This document shows, piece by piece, positions 26,905-35,955 of a DNA stretch of 36,565 nucleotides. The stretch comes from Prochlorococcus sp. AG-670-O11 (GTDB taxonomy: Bacteria; Cyanobacteriota; Cyanobacteriia; PCC-6307; Cyanobiaceae): positions 1-36,565 of the forward strand of contig QCTA01000003.1 of the NCBI GenBank assembly GCA_003211335.1, written 5' to 3'. The translations under genes were made by a program, and so were the position numbers. The first letter of the stretch is position 1; every line of letters starts with the position of its first letter. The notes below the pieces were generated by a model. That model saw only the letters and a program-made list of their open reading frames with translations. It did not search any database and was not told where the DNA came from.

Positions 26905-28014
26905 ATGGATTCATACAACCAAGTTGTTCAAACGGCTGAATTCGCTCTTATAAAAGGTGAATATAATTTCTGTATAGAATATTTGTCCCCAATAATTGAA
27001 TCATACCCTTCCTCAAGTAAAGAGGGAGTTAATTTACGTACGATATTAATCACTGCTCTTTCGGGAATTAACAAGAAGGAAGAGGCAAAAAAATTTTGCA
27101 AAGAACTTTTAAGATCTCATGATTATAAAGTTAGAGAAAATGCGAAGTATTTAATGGAAATTATCGATTCTCCTGAAATTAAAAAACCTGATAATTGGAA
27201 TATAACTATTGAAAGTAATCCCACCTTAAACAAAAAATCCCTCACTTCTTTAAAGCTGAACAAAAATAATAAAAAGGAAAAAAAGTTTATAAATGCATCA
27301 AATATTCCAACCGGTGAAACAAAGCCATTTCAGAAAGGCTTTATATTTATCATTTCTCTATTATTGTTATTACTTATTCCACTTTTAAGCGGCTGCGTTA
27401 AAATCGTAGATACCATTAATCTTAGTGAAATTGACTCAATCAATAATAATATCGAAATTAAAAGCAAATACATTAAAAAATTTCCTTGGCAAATAAATTT
27501 CGAAAAGAAAATCAAAGAGCTTTTTCCTGATGCAGAAATATCGGAAGGAGAATTAGATTTTTCCTTTAAAAACAAGAATCTAAGTATTGCAAATGCTAAA
27601 GAAATCCTTTATAAAATTCAAAAAACTTCTGGTGAATTGTTAGGAGAATCAACAGATCTCACAATTAATAATATTGAAAATAACTTTTTCTTTTTTAAAA
27701 AATATAATTACAAGATAGATTTTGATCTTCAAAATCTTTTATACATAGAAGATTTAGAACTAACTCTTAATATTATTACTCCAAATAGAGTAAGTGTTTT
27801 AGAACTAGATAACGCTACTGTAGAAGTATCTAAAAATTTTATAAAGTGGAAATTAATCCCTGGGAAAATAAATAGCCTTAATTTCTCATTTTGGAATTGG
27901 AACAAATTATTATTAGGCTTTTTACTTATTTTATTGTTAATAGGATTTGCTTATTTTTTGAGGTTTTACAGATACCAGATAGGTTCTAATTTTCCAGAGC
28001 TTCCCTCTAATTAG
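26905..28014 (+). CDS. TPR-like plus DUF3153 membrane protein
   Basis: A 369-residue protein from ATG 26905, two bases after the argB stop. Residues about 1-95 are helical and TPR-like (VVQTAEFALIKGEYNFCIEYLSP), followed by a Lys/Asn-rich linker. A hydrophobic segment ends in a lipobox-like LLSGC with Cys at residue 164. The rest matches DUF3153: KKYNYKIDFDLQNL, then KWKLIPGKINSLNFSFW, and a second membrane helix (about 334-353) with a basic tail. DUF3153 proteins usually begin with the lipobox as a signal peptide; here it is internal after a soluble domain, so lipidation is doubtful and a two-helix membrane protein is more likely. Function unknown. Its TAG abuts the priA stop on the other strand with no base between. 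Confidence 0.75.
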   Translation: MDSYNQVVQTAEFALIKGEYNFCIEYLSPIIESYPSSSKEGVNLRTILITALSGINKKEEAKKFCKELLRSHDYKVRENAKYLMEIIDSPEIKKPDNWNITIESNPTLNKKSLTSLKLNKNNKKEKKFINASNIPTGETKPFQKGFIFIISLLLLLLIPLLSGCVKIVDTINLSEIDSINNNIEIKSKYIKKFPWQINFEKKIKELFPDAEISEGELDFSFKNKNLSIANAKEILYKIQKTSGELLGESTDLTINNIENNFFFFKKYNYKIDFDLQNLLYIEDLELTLNIITPNRVSVLELDNATVEVSKNFIKWKLIPGKINSLNFSFWNWNKLLLGFLLILLLIGFAYFLRFYRYQIGSNFPELPSN

Positions 28015-30288
28015 CTACAATTCCGATGGATTAAGATCAATTGATAAAAAAACATTCTTAGGTATTATTTTCCATAGATTAGACCTTTCTGGTAAAGGCA
28101 ATTTAGAGTTTTCTGGACCATGTATTAATATTTGCCATCTAAATTTATTCCCTACTTTTGCAATTAAACTAGGAGCAGGACCAATTACAGTCCAATTATT
28201 ATCTTTACAAAAACTTTTCAAATATTTGGCTAATTTAGCTCCAGTAATCTCAGTACTTTCGTAGTTCTCTCCAGAAACTTTTAAAAGGCATACTTTGCAA
28301 AAAGGGAATAGTTTTGCATCTTTTCTTAATTTAGAGTTTTCATCTAAAAATCCCTCATAATTTCTATTTTTGAGATACGAGATCACAGGATGACTTGGTT
28401 TATATGTTTGAAAAATAACCTTTCCTGGTTTATTAGCTCTACCTGCTCTGCCTGCTAATTGTAGAAATAATTGTAATGATTTTTCTTCTGCAGAGATATC
28501 TGGACGGTGAAGTAATCCATCCGCGGCAATAACCACTGAAAGAGTAACATTAGGGACATCGATACCTTTTGCTAACATTTGAGTCCCGACAAGGATATCC
28601 GCATTTCCTTTGGAAAACGTTGAAAGAATATTTCTATGACCATCTTTACCTGAGGTAGTATCTCTATCAAAACGAAGTATCCTCAATTCGGGAAATTCAT
28701 TATTTAAGAACTCAATAACTCTTTGAGTGCCCACACCAAAAGGCTTAAAGGCAGTAGATCCACAATCTGGACAAGTGTTGATAAGTTTTGCCTTATGGTC
28801 ACACCAGTGGCAGCTAAGCCACTGTGTACCTTTTGAACCTAAATGAACTGATAAAGGTACATCACAACTAGGGCAATTTACAATAAATCCGCAATTTCTA
28901 CAACTTAGAAACCCGTTATAACCTCTTCTAGGAATCAAAATAATTGCTTGTTCCTTATTCTCTTTAAGCTGAGAAATTAATTCTAATAATTCGCTGCAAA
29001 AAATTTTTGTATTTCCTTTTTGAAACTCACAACGCATATCAACAACTTTAATTTCCGGTATTGCAGTACTAGATATTCTCTCTTTCATCCTAAGTAAACT
29101 TAACTTTTTTTCATAAACAACCCTTTTCCAAGTCCTCATTGAAGGAGTTGCGCTTCCAAAAATTAGCTTTACTGGATTTCTTTTTACCCTTTCAAGAGCA
29201 ACATCTCTTGCATCGTAACAAGGCATTGGACTGTCTTGCTTATATGAAACATCATGTTCTTCATCCAATATTATTAAGCCTAAATTCTGAATCGGAAGGA
29301 ACACTGCAGACCTTGTTCCAATAACTATAAGAGGTTCAGCTTCATCTATTATCTTTTTCCAAATTAAAGTTCTATGCCTTGAAGAGCAATTACTGTGATA
29401 CTCAAAGACCTCATTTTGAAATCTTTTACTGAATCTATCAATGAGTTGAGGAATTAAACCAATTTCTGGAGCCAGTATTAAACAGCTCTTTTTATTTAAT
29501 AGTTGATCTTCAGCCATTCTCATATAAACTTCTGTCTTACCAGAACCTGTTTCTCCCCATAGCAAACAAGCATCTCCTTTTTGCATCTGTTGCATTCTCC
29601 TATATACTTTTTCTTGCTCCTGAGTAAGATTTGGTCTTTTTAATTCAATACAATCATTTTTAAAAGAACTTAATTTGGAACTAAATATTTTTTTTCTTTT
29701 AGTCTTTATTAAAAGTTTTTTACTAACCATTGAATTTATAAGTGTTGAATTAAAACCAAATTTGAGTAATTCGCTTTGCCATTTACCTTTAAGACACAAA
29801 ATATTTATCAATGAAAGTTCTCTCTTAGTTAATTCATCATTACTTAATTTCAAATCTACTTGAGATTCAATCCATATTTGATATTTACAGTTTTTTGATG
29901 ATTTATTATGTTTACCAATCCATCCTGGGGGGAAAGCTGTTTTAAACATTTTTAAACTACTTACCCGATAAAATACAGCTAGAGCCTCCATCCATTCACT
30001 CCACCAATCTAGGATCACTTTTTTTTGAACAATACTTTCTATAGATAAATATTCAAAATGAGACTCTTCATCAATATTTTTTTTATATTTATCTATTTTT
30101 AAAAAAGGATTTTTAGCAATCGCAAGTCCATTTAATAATCTTCCTTTAAGTCTCACTGAAACAATATCTCCAACTTCTACTCCGAGATTATTACCATCTA
30201 AATAAGAAAAACTATTACTATGACTGCCAATATCGAGTAAGACCTCAAACTTAAAAAAGGTATTTGATAAATTATTACTTGCCGGCAT
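28015..30288 (-). CDS. priA: Primosomal protein N' (replication restart helicase)
   Basis: Reloads the replicative helicase at collapsed forks. The 757-residue protein has the N-terminal 3'-end DNA-binding domain (about 1-110), a winged-helix-like part, the helicase core with Walker A GETGSGKT near residue 246, ILDEEH (motif II) near 342, GSATPSM (motif III), and eight Cys in four pairs (CRNC, CPSC, CHWC, CPDC; about 466-513) for two zinc ions. AGRAGRANKPG is motif VI. All motifs are intact. ATG 30288 is preferred over the TTG one codon upstream. A short open frame overlaps the start. The gene is convergent with the DUF3153 gene, the stops being directly adjacent. Confidence 0.96.
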   Translation of the reverse strand: MPASNNLSNTFFKFEVLLDIGSHSNSFSYLDGNNLGVEVGDIVSVRLKGRLLNGLAIAKNPFLKIDKYKKNIDEESHFEYLSIESIVQKKVILDWWSEWMEALAVFYRVSSLKMFKTAFPPGWIGKHNKSSKNCKYQIWIESQVDLKLSNDELTKRELSLINILCLKGKWQSELLKFGFNSTLINSMVSKKLLIKTKRKKIFSSKLSSFKNDCIELKRPNLTQEQEKVYRRMQQMQKGDACLLWGETGSGKTEVYMRMAEDQLLNKKSCLILAPEIGLIPQLIDRFSKRFQNEVFEYHSNCSSRHRTLIWKKIIDEAEPLIVIGTRSAVFLPIQNLGLIILDEEHDVSYKQDSPMPCYDARDVALERVKRNPVKLIFGSATPSMRTWKRVVYEKKLSLLRMKERISSTAIPEIKVVDMRCEFQKGNTKIFCSELLELISQLKENKEQAIILIPRRGYNGFLSCRNCGFIVNCPSCDVPLSVHLGSKGTQWLSCHWCDHKAKLINTCPDCGSTAFKPFGVGTQRVIEFLNNEFPELRILRFDRDTTSGKDGHRNILSTFSKGNADILVGTQMLAKGIDVPNVTLSVVIAADGLLHRPDISAEEKSLQLFLQLAGRAGRANKPGKVIFQTYKPSHPVISYLKNRNYEGFLDENSKLRKDAKLFPFCKVCLLKVSGENYESTEITGAKLAKYLKSFCKDNNWTVIGPAPSLIAKVGNKFRWQILIHGPENSKLPLPERSNLWKIIPKNVFLSIDLNPSEL

Positions 30289-30403
30289 CAAAACTTTTTC
30301 TTAGTATTGGATTGTTGAACATTCCACAAAGTGTTTTTGCACATTGTAAGTATCCTGTTCTTAAGGGAGACATGAAGCTTTGATCATTGAATAAAGAATT
30401 CAA
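30275..30403 (-). CDS. Possible 42-residue small ORF overlapping the start of priA
   Basis: The frame is open from 30460 to a TAA at 30275-30277, which lies 11 bases inside priA. Possible starts are TTG 30403 (42 residues) or ATG 30373 (32 residues). The peptide contains MSPLRTGYLQCAKTLCGMF and ends KSFDAGK. The DNA here is less AT-rich than the flanks and its codons look ordinary. The overlap with the priA start would allow translational coupling. It could instead be a conserved leader or a remnant of a larger gene; no family is recognised. Confidence 0.3.
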   Translation of the reverse strand: MNSLFNDQSFMSPLRTGYLQCAKTLCGMFNNPILRKSFDAGK

Positions 30404-30617
30404 AATTGATCTGCCAGTCTGAGAAATCCTAAGACTTTTTACTTTAGGTAATCTATAGCACTATTTAAATTTTTCAACAATTTAAAAAAAACTTTATCTC
30501 ATCACATTTTGTGAGTAAGTTTTCATAATCTTTAAGGCATATTTTTACTACTAAATGTATAAGATCGCCTTAATTAAAATTTTGCCCAGTTAAATTCACC
30601 GTAGAAAGGAGTCCATT
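30289..30617. other. 329-base divergent spacer between priA and rpoD
   Basis: This is the longest gap in the window. The priA-proximal half (about 30295-30450) is relatively G+C-rich and carries the small open frame described separately. The rpoD-proximal half is very AT-rich, with TATAAG at 30558-30563 as a possible -10 and a short palindrome TCACA-TTT-TGTGA at 30502-30514. It presumably holds both promoters and an rpoD leader of up to about 45 bases. Confidence 0.45.
30605..30611 (+). promoter_or_regulatory. Strong Shine-Dalgarno site for rpoD
   Basis: AAAGGAG sits six bases before the ATG at 30618. It is the best match to the anti-Shine-Dalgarno sequence among the starts in this window, most of which have none, and it fixes the rpoD start. 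Confidence 0.7.
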
Positions 30618-31811
30618 ATGTGCCCAGTTGCAGCAGAATCAAAAAATTCTAATCCTAGCTCTAAGAAAAAAATTAATAAAAAAATTGATTCAAATTTAAA
30701 AAAAAGTCTTGAAGAAGAAAAAATTATCAAGAGTCAAGATCCTATTCAAAGCTCGCAACAAAAACTAGTTAATGATAAAGAAAGTATTGAAAATAATGAT
30801 GAATTTAATGGTTCAGATGAAGAGGCTAAAGCTCTTGGGAACATAAAACTTGGACCAAAGGGAATATACACAGAAGACTCTATAAGAGTTTATCTTCAGG
30901 AAATTGGAAGAATTAGATTATTAAGACCTGATGAAGAAATTGAACTTGCTAGGAAAATAGCTGATCTACTCCAACTTGAAGAGTTGGCTACACAATTCGA
31001 GTCTGAGAAGGGGCATTTTCCTTCTGTTAGAGAATGGGCTGAATTAATTGACATGCCTCTTTCTAAATTCAGAAGAAGACTTCTCTTAGGGAGAAGAGCC
31101 AAAGAAAAGATGGTTCAATCTAATTTAAGATTAGTTGTCTCTATTGCTAAGAAATATATGAACAGAGGGTTATCTTTTCAAGATTTAATACAAGAAGGAA
31201 GCTTAGGTTTAATAAGGGCTGCAGAGAAATTTGACCATGAAAAAGGTTACAAATTTTCTACGTATGCTACTTGGTGGATTCGTCAAGCAATTACAAGAGC
31301 TATTGCAGATCAAAGTAGAACAATCAGATTGCCTGTTCACTTATATGAAACAATTTCTAGAATAAAAAAAACAACAAAAGTTCTTAGTCAAGAGTTTGGA
31401 AGAAAGCCTAGCGAAGAAGAAATAGCTGAGAGTATGGAAATGACAATTGAAAAATTAAGATTTATAGCCAAAAGTGCTCAGCTTCCAATTTCGTTAGAGA
31501 CACCAATAGGTAAAGAAGAGGATTCAAGGCTTGGAGACTTTATAGAGGCTGATATTGAAAATCCAGAACAAGATGTATCTAAGACTCTATTGAGAGAAGA
31601 TTTAGAAGGGGTTTTGGCCACTCTAAGCCCAAGAGAAAGGGATGTCCTAAGACTGCGATATGGAATAGATGATGGAAGGATGAAGACTCTTGAAGAGATA
31701 GGACAAATTTTTGATGTTACAAGAGAGAGAATAAGACAAATAGAAGCAAAAGCCCTGAGAAAGCTAAGACATCCAAACAGAAATGGTGTTCTAAAGGAAT
31801 ATATTAAATAA
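30618..31811 (+). CDS. rpoD: Principal RNA polymerase sigma factor (group 1, SigA/RpoD)
   Basis: A 397-residue sigma-70 factor. A Lys/Ser/Glu-rich low-complexity tail (about residues 1-75) replaces region 1.1. Region 1.2 follows ([16 protein letters not shown], 86-101), then region 2 with [18 protein letters not shown], the -10-recognition helix ([14 protein letters not shown]) and the RTIRLPVH signature that group 1 and 2 factors share. Region 3 contains PISLETPIG and region 4 holds the -35-recognition helix ([20 protein letters not shown]). The adjacent hemC and the intact group 1 motifs favour the principal factor over an alternative one. It starts at ATG 30618 behind a strong ribosome-binding site and is divergent from priA. 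Confidence 0.9.
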   Translation: MCPVAAESKNSNPSSKKKINKKIDSNLKKSLEEEKIIKSQDPIQSSQQKLVNDKESIENNDEFNGSDEEAKALGNIKLGPKGIYTEDSIRVYLQEIGRIRLLRPDEEIELARKIADLLQLEELATQFESEKGHFPSVREWAELIDMPLSKFRRRLLLGRRAKEKMVQSNLRLVVSIAKKYMNRGLSFQDLIQEGSLGLIRAAEKFDHEKGYKFSTYATWWIRQAITRAIADQSRTIRLPVHLYETISRIKKTTKVLSQEFGRKPSEEEIAESMEMTIEKLRFIAKSAQLPISLETPIGKEEDSRLGDFIEADIENPEQDVSKTLLREDLEGVLATLSPRERDVLRLRYGIDDGRMKTLEEIGQIFDVTRERIRQIEAKALRKLRHPNRNGVLKEYIK

Positions 31812-31905
31812 AAAAGTTAAATATAATTTTTCGGCTTTGAAAAGTTAGCAAATATTATCTTAAAATAAATGCGACTTTACCTTAAACTAATCAAACCAAT
31901 ATTTA

Positions 31906-32856
31906 ATGACTAAATTTAAATTAAAGATAGCTAGTAGAAGAAGTAAATTAGCTATGGTTCAAACATTATGGGTTAAAGAGCAACTAGAAAAAAATATTCC
32001 TGACTTGGAAGTATCGATAGAGGCCATGGCAACTCAAGGTGACAAAATTCTTGATGTCGCCTTAGCCAAAATAGGAGATAAAGGACTTTTCACAAAAGAA
32101 CTAGAAGCTCAAATGCTTGTGGGACATGCAGATATTGCAGTGCATTCCTTGAAAGATTTGCCTACTAATTTACCTGATGGACTTACATTAGGATGTATTA
32201 CAAAAAGAGAAGACCCTTCAGATGCTTTAGTAGTTAACAAAAAAAATAAAATTTATCAATTAGAAAGTTTACCTCCAGATTCAATCGTTGGGACAAGTTC
32301 CTTAAGGAGACTTGCTCAATTAAGATATAAATTTCCGCATCTTGACTTCAAAGATATTAGGGGGAACGTTATTACAAGAATAGAAAAACTGGATTCAGGA
32401 GAATTTGACTGTATTATTCTGGCTGCAGCTGGTTTAAAAAGATTAGGATTTGAATCAAGAATTCACCAAATTATTCCTAATGAGATTTCCCTTCATGCCG
32501 TTGGCCAAGGTGCTTTAGGAATTGAATGTAAATCTGATGATAAAGAAGTTCTTAAAATTATAAGTGTCCTAGAAGATAAGGTCTCGAGCCAAAGATGTTT
32601 AGCAGAAAGATCTTTTTTAAGAGAACTTGAAGGGGGATGTCAAGTTCCTATAGGAGTTAATAGTAGTATTCAAAATGATGAAATAGCCCTAATAGGAATG
32701 GTCGCATCTATTGATGGGAAAAGACTTATTAAAGATGAATCGATAGGAAATATTAAATATCCAGAGGAAGTTGGTAAGAAATTAGCTGAAAAGCTAAAAC
32801 TTCAGGGGGCTGATAAAATTCTTTCGGAAATATTTGAACAATTTAGAGAGAAGTAA
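31906..32856 (+). CDS. hemC: Porphobilinogen deaminase (hydroxymethylbilane synthase)
   Basis: Joins four porphobilinogen units into hydroxymethylbilane, the common precursor of heme, chlorophyll, bilins and B12. The 316-residue protein has the usual three-domain length and shows [32 protein letters not shown] with the catalytic Asp region, [17 protein letters not shown], and the dipyrromethane-cofactor Cys in [12 protein letters not shown]. It follows rpoD on the same strand after 94 bases. Together with hemH and the cob genes it makes this window rich in tetrapyrrole steps. Its stop is six bases from that of the convergent second ppa gene. Confidence 0.97.
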   Translation: MTKFKLKIASRRSKLAMVQTLWVKEQLEKNIPDLEVSIEAMATQGDKILDVALAKIGDKGLFTKELEAQMLVGHADIAVHSLKDLPTNLPDGLTLGCITKREDPSDALVVNKKNKIYQLESLPPDSIVGTSSLRRLAQLRYKFPHLDFKDIRGNVITRIEKLDSGEFDCIILAAAGLKRLGFESRIHQIIPNEISLHAVGQGALGIECKSDDKEVLKIISVLEDKVSSQRCLAERSFLRELEGGCQVPIGVNSSIQNDEIALIGMVASIDGKRLIKDESIGNIKYPEEVGKKLAEKLKLQGADKILSEIFEQFREK

Positions 32857-32862
32857 TTTTTG

Positions 32863-33450
32863 TTAATCAACTAATTTAGGTTCAATTTCTTTTTGGTATC
32901 TAGATTCACAATCTTGAATTACTTTTACAGCTTCTTCAATTCCATAAAAGCCATTAACAGTACATGTCCCTGGTTTTTTTAGATCTTTATAATGTTCCCA
33001 ATAATACTTGGTCTCATTAAGCCAATGTTCCCCAAGATCTTCAAAAGTATGAATATGATCCATTCTCTTATCATCTGATAGGACAGCAATTACTTTATCA
33101 TCAACTTCTCCTCCATCATCAAATTTCATTACTCCAATTATCCTTGACTCTACGATTGAACCTGGCACTAGTGGTTCTGTAACACTAACTATTTCAATAT
33201 CAAGAGGATCACCATCCTCATCCCAAGTTCTTGGAATACATCCATAAGCAAAAGGGTATGCAAGTGATGAATAACCAACTCTATCAAGTTTCAAATGTCC
33301 CGTTTCAGTAATTAACTCATACTTATTTATAGTATTAGAATTTAACTCAACAATTGTATTAACAATTGATTTTGTATTGTCTGTAAAAGCATCTAAAATA
33401 TGCAATAAATTTGGGGTAACTCTACTTGGGGGTTGATTAAGATTTGCCAT
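32863..33450 (-). CDS. ppa: Inorganic pyrophosphatase (family I), canonical active site
   Basis: A 195-residue family I pyrophosphatase from ATG 33450; the TTG just before it is less likely. All usual active-site positions are kept: Glu35, Lys43 and Glu45 (VELNSNTINKYEL), Arg57, Tyr69 (YPFAYGCIP), Asp79/Asp81/Asp84 (DGDPLD), the acidic FDDGGEVDDK loop with Lys119, and Tyr154-Lys155 (EHYKDLK). It has an N-terminal extension of about 15 residues relative to the other copy at 19015-19563. Because the other copy has lost two active-site residues, this one is the better candidate for the main soluble enzyme. It is convergent with hemC and downstream of the carboxypeptidase gene by 62 bases. Confidence 0.93.
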   Translation of the reverse strand: MANLNQPPSRVTPNLLHILDAFTDNTKSIVNTIVELNSNTINKYELITETGHLKLDRVGYSSLAYPFAYGCIPRTWDEDGDPLDIEIVSVTEPLVPGSIVESRIIGVMKFDDGGEVDDKVIAVLSDDKRMDHIHTFEDLGEHWLNETKYYWEHYKDLKKPGTCTVNGFYGIEEAVKVIQDCESRYQKEIEPKLVD

Positions 33451-33512
33451 CAAAAAATTATTTTTATTTATCCTACATCCTCACACTCAATCAAATTCTA
33501 AAACGTAAATTT

Positions 33513-35018
33513 TTAGCAGAAATCTTTTATTTTAGATCTCAAATGATTAACAAAGTACTTTGATGTTAGTTCTTCTCCAGTGACATTTCTCACTAGTTTC
33601 ATAGAGTTAACAGATCTTCCATAGTTGTGAATATTATTTTTTAACCATAAAATTATTTTTTCATATTCTCCATCTTCAACTAAATTATCAATTAATCCTA
33701 TTTCCTTTTCCATTTGAGAAGAGATTTGTGCACTTATAAGATGACCTAATAAATAAGAAGGGAAATATCCAAATGCTCCTTCACTCCAATGAACATCTTG
33801 CAAACAACCCTCAGCATCATTCGATGGTCTAATCCCTAAAAGTTCCTCATATCTTTTGTTCCATTCTGATGGAACATCTTTCGCTTCTAGACCTCCTTCA
33901 ATTAAATCTATTTCAAGTTCAGTTCTAATTAAAATATGCAACCCATAGCTTAATTCATCTGCCTCAACTCTATTTAAACCTGCTTTCAAATGGTTAATAG
34001 ATTTCCAAAGTTCTAAATAGTTATTTAAAGAACAACCCTCAGAAACAAAATGTTTAAAAAACCTTTTAGAAAAAGATTTTGATTTAACTATCCTATTTTC
34101 CCAAAATAAAGATTGGCTTTCATGAACACCCATTGATGTTGCTTGACCCAAAGGCCACGCAAACCATTGATGACTCTGAGATGGTAAACCCTGCTCATAA
34201 ATCGAATGTCCCCACTCATGCGCAGTAGCTAGAAAACTTGATAAGGGTTCTCCTTCTACAACTCTTGTAGTAATCCTATAATCATCTGGGCCTAAAGTAA
34301 TAGAAAAAGGATGGGGAGATTTTGCAACAACTACTAGATCTTCATCTCTCCCAAACTCATCAAGTAATTTAGAACATAAATTTTGCTGAGATTTAGGACT
34401 TAAATCCCAATGGTACTTTTCTGATTTATTGAGATCACTTATTAGAGATGGGATAGTTTCTTTAAGTGGCTGGAAAATTTTATTTAACCACTCCAGAGTT
34501 AAATCCGGCTCAAAAGGCTGAGCTAAAGTTTCCCAAGGTGTGTATTTATCTGATATTTGTTTTGTCTCTTCAATACGTAATTCGATCAAATTTTTAAAAA
34601 TTGGTAAGAAAATCTCAAAATCGGATTTTCTTTTCGCTTCTTGCCAACTTTCGTAACCTTTTGATTTAGCTTTAGCAAGTGCTTCAACTAGTTTAGGATC
34701 TAAATTTTTTTGCCTATTAAATTCCTTGATTAATAATTCAAGGTTTCTTTTTTTACTTCGAATAATTTCTTGATTTAATGATTTCTCTAAGCCACCTCTA
34801 AACTCATCCTGAGCAGCTTTAATTAAATCTGAAAACTCCTCAGAGGAATTTCTCTTATGCAGTATTTTTGCGATATAAGTAAGTTGTTCAGATCTCCAAG
34901 ACGCTCCTTTCTTGGGCATACCCGTATTTTGATCCCAATAAAGAGTACTCTGTATTGAGCCTAATATTTGAGTTTCTTTTAAATAAGCTCCAAGCTTATT
35001 CCATTCTTTTTCAGACAA
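33513..35018 (-). CDS. M32 family metallocarboxypeptidase (Taq type)
   Basis: A 501-residue, largely helical zinc carboxypeptidase of family M32. The zinc-binding HEWGH is at residues 267-271 and the third-ligand region GVHESQSLFWENR follows at 298-309. Other family blocks are SPHPF with YRITTR (about 234-252) upstream and the Tyr/Arg-rich C-terminal part (ELSYGLHILIRTELE). No signal peptide is seen, so it is probably a cytosolic enzyme for peptide turnover. The start is TTG 35018 (MSEKEWNKL); no ATG lies nearby in frame. It is divergent from the YjbQ gene over 110 bases. Confidence 0.93.
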   Translation of the reverse strand: MSEKEWNKLGAYLKETQILGSIQSTLYWDQNTGMPKKGASWRSEQLTYIAKILHKRNSSEEFSDLIKAAQDEFRGGLEKSLNQEIIRSKKRNLELLIKEFNRQKNLDPKLVEALAKAKSKGYESWQEAKRKSDFEIFLPIFKNLIELRIEETKQISDKYTPWETLAQPFEPDLTLEWLNKIFQPLKETIPSLISDLNKSEKYHWDLSPKSQQNLCSKLLDEFGRDEDLVVVAKSPHPFSITLGPDDYRITTRVVEGEPLSSFLATAHEWGHSIYEQGLPSQSHQWFAWPLGQATSMGVHESQSLFWENRIVKSKSFSKRFFKHFVSEGCSLNNYLELWKSINHLKAGLNRVEADELSYGLHILIRTELEIDLIEGGLEAKDVPSEWNKRYEELLGIRPSNDAEGCLQDVHWSEGAFGYFPSYLLGHLISAQISSQMEKEIGLIDNLVEDGEYEKIILWLKNNIHNYGRSVNSMKLVRNVTGEELTSKYFVNHLRSKIKDFC

Positions 35019-35128
35019 AAATATTTAAATTAATTATCTATTATTTTAAGACAAAAATATTGTCCTAAGTATAAATTTTTCAAACTATATTCATAATAGG
35101 ATATTGCTTACGAGGCCTTTAAATATTT

Positions 35129-35614
35129 ATGGAACAAATTTTCTCAAAATTAAACTTTATAACCAACGGGGAGGGGTTCACTGATATTACTGATGATTTA
35201 AATTTATTCATACAAAAAAGTAATTTTGATTCAGGAATTTTTTGCTTAACCTCACTACACACAAGTTGTAGTTTGACTATTAATGAAAATGCAGATCCAA
35301 ATGTTCTTAGAGATCTAGAAACGTTCATTAAATCTATAGTTCCGTACAATTGTTATACCTCGTTATCAAAAGAAAGAGAGAAGATATATTATGAACATTT
35401 TCAAGAAGGAGAGGACGATATGCCAGCTCATATTAAAACTGCTTTAACAAATACTAATTTGTCTTTAAGCTTTCAAAAAGGGAGACTCATACTTGGCACT
35501 TGGCAAGCAATTTATTTATGGGAACATCGATTTAGTACAAAAAAAAGAAGTATAAGTGTTCATATTATTGGGGAAAAAAAATCAAGTATCTATAATAGTA
35601 AACAGTCACAATAA
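35129..35614 (+). CDS. YjbQ/UPF0047 family protein
   Basis: A 161-residue protein of the YjbQ family, sometimes annotated as secondary thiamine-phosphate synthase because E. coli YjbQ has weak activity of that type in vitro. Conserved blocks are SLHTSCSLTINENADPNVLRDL (residues 48-69, in part the family's HTTAxLxxNE), DDMPAHIKTAL, and KGRLILGTWQAIYLWEHR. It is about 20 residues longer than typical members, partly through a basic C-terminal tail. The physiological role is not settled. Start ATG 35129; the PCD gene follows after six bases, so they share a transcript. Confidence 0.88.
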   Translation: MEQIFSKLNFITNGEGFTDITDDLNLFIQKSNFDSGIFCLTSLHTSCSLTINENADPNVLRDLETFIKSIVPYNCYTSLSKEREKIYYEHFQEGEDDMPAHIKTALTNTNLSLSFQKGRLILGTWQAIYLWEHRFSTKKRSISVHIIGEKKSSIYNSKQSQ

Positions 35615-35620
35615 ATAGTT

Positions 35621-35911
35621 ATGAAACCATACCTTTTAGAAAATCAGGAATTAAAAGAACTATCTGCAAAAATAGGAGGATGGAGAATTATGACAAATCA
35701 TATTGAAAGAGAATTTAATTTTAGTAATTTTATAGAAGCCTTTTCCTTTATGACAAAGATTGCTTTAATTTGCGAAAAACTTAATCATCATCCCAATTTG
35801 GAAAATGTCTATTCAAAAGTAATAATTAAACTTACTACACATGATTTAGGAGGTATTACTAATTTAGATCAAACGATCGCCTCAGAAATTAATGATATTT
35901 TCGACAAATAA
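35621..35911 (+). CDS. phhB: Pterin-4a-carbinolamine dehydratase
   Basis: A 96-residue single-domain protein with the full family motif: EKLNHHPNLE, a Tyr six residues on, then the THD...D pattern (LTTHDLGGITNLD). It dehydrates 4a-hydroxytetrahydropterin in pterin recycling; in bacteria without phenylalanine hydroxylase the role is less clear, and a paralog acts in RuBisCO assembly in some carboxysome clusters. Nothing carboxysomal is nearby here, so a pterin role is the default. It lies between YjbQ (6 bases upstream) and the CobW GTPase (44 bases downstream), all on the same strand. Confidence 0.9.
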   Translation: MKPYLLENQELKELSAKIGGWRIMTNHIEREFNFSNFIEAFSFMTKIALICEKLNHHPNLENVYSKVIIKLTTHDLGGITNLDQTIASEINDIFDK

Positions 35912-35955
35912 TTTACAATTTAAACACTACATTCTTTTAAAAATTAAGCATCATA

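Noticed and set aside
30502..30514. TCACA-TTT-TGTGA palindrome as a CRP-like operator before rpoD
   Set aside because: CRP-type sites have the opposite half-site order (TGTGA-N6-TCACA) and a longer spacer.
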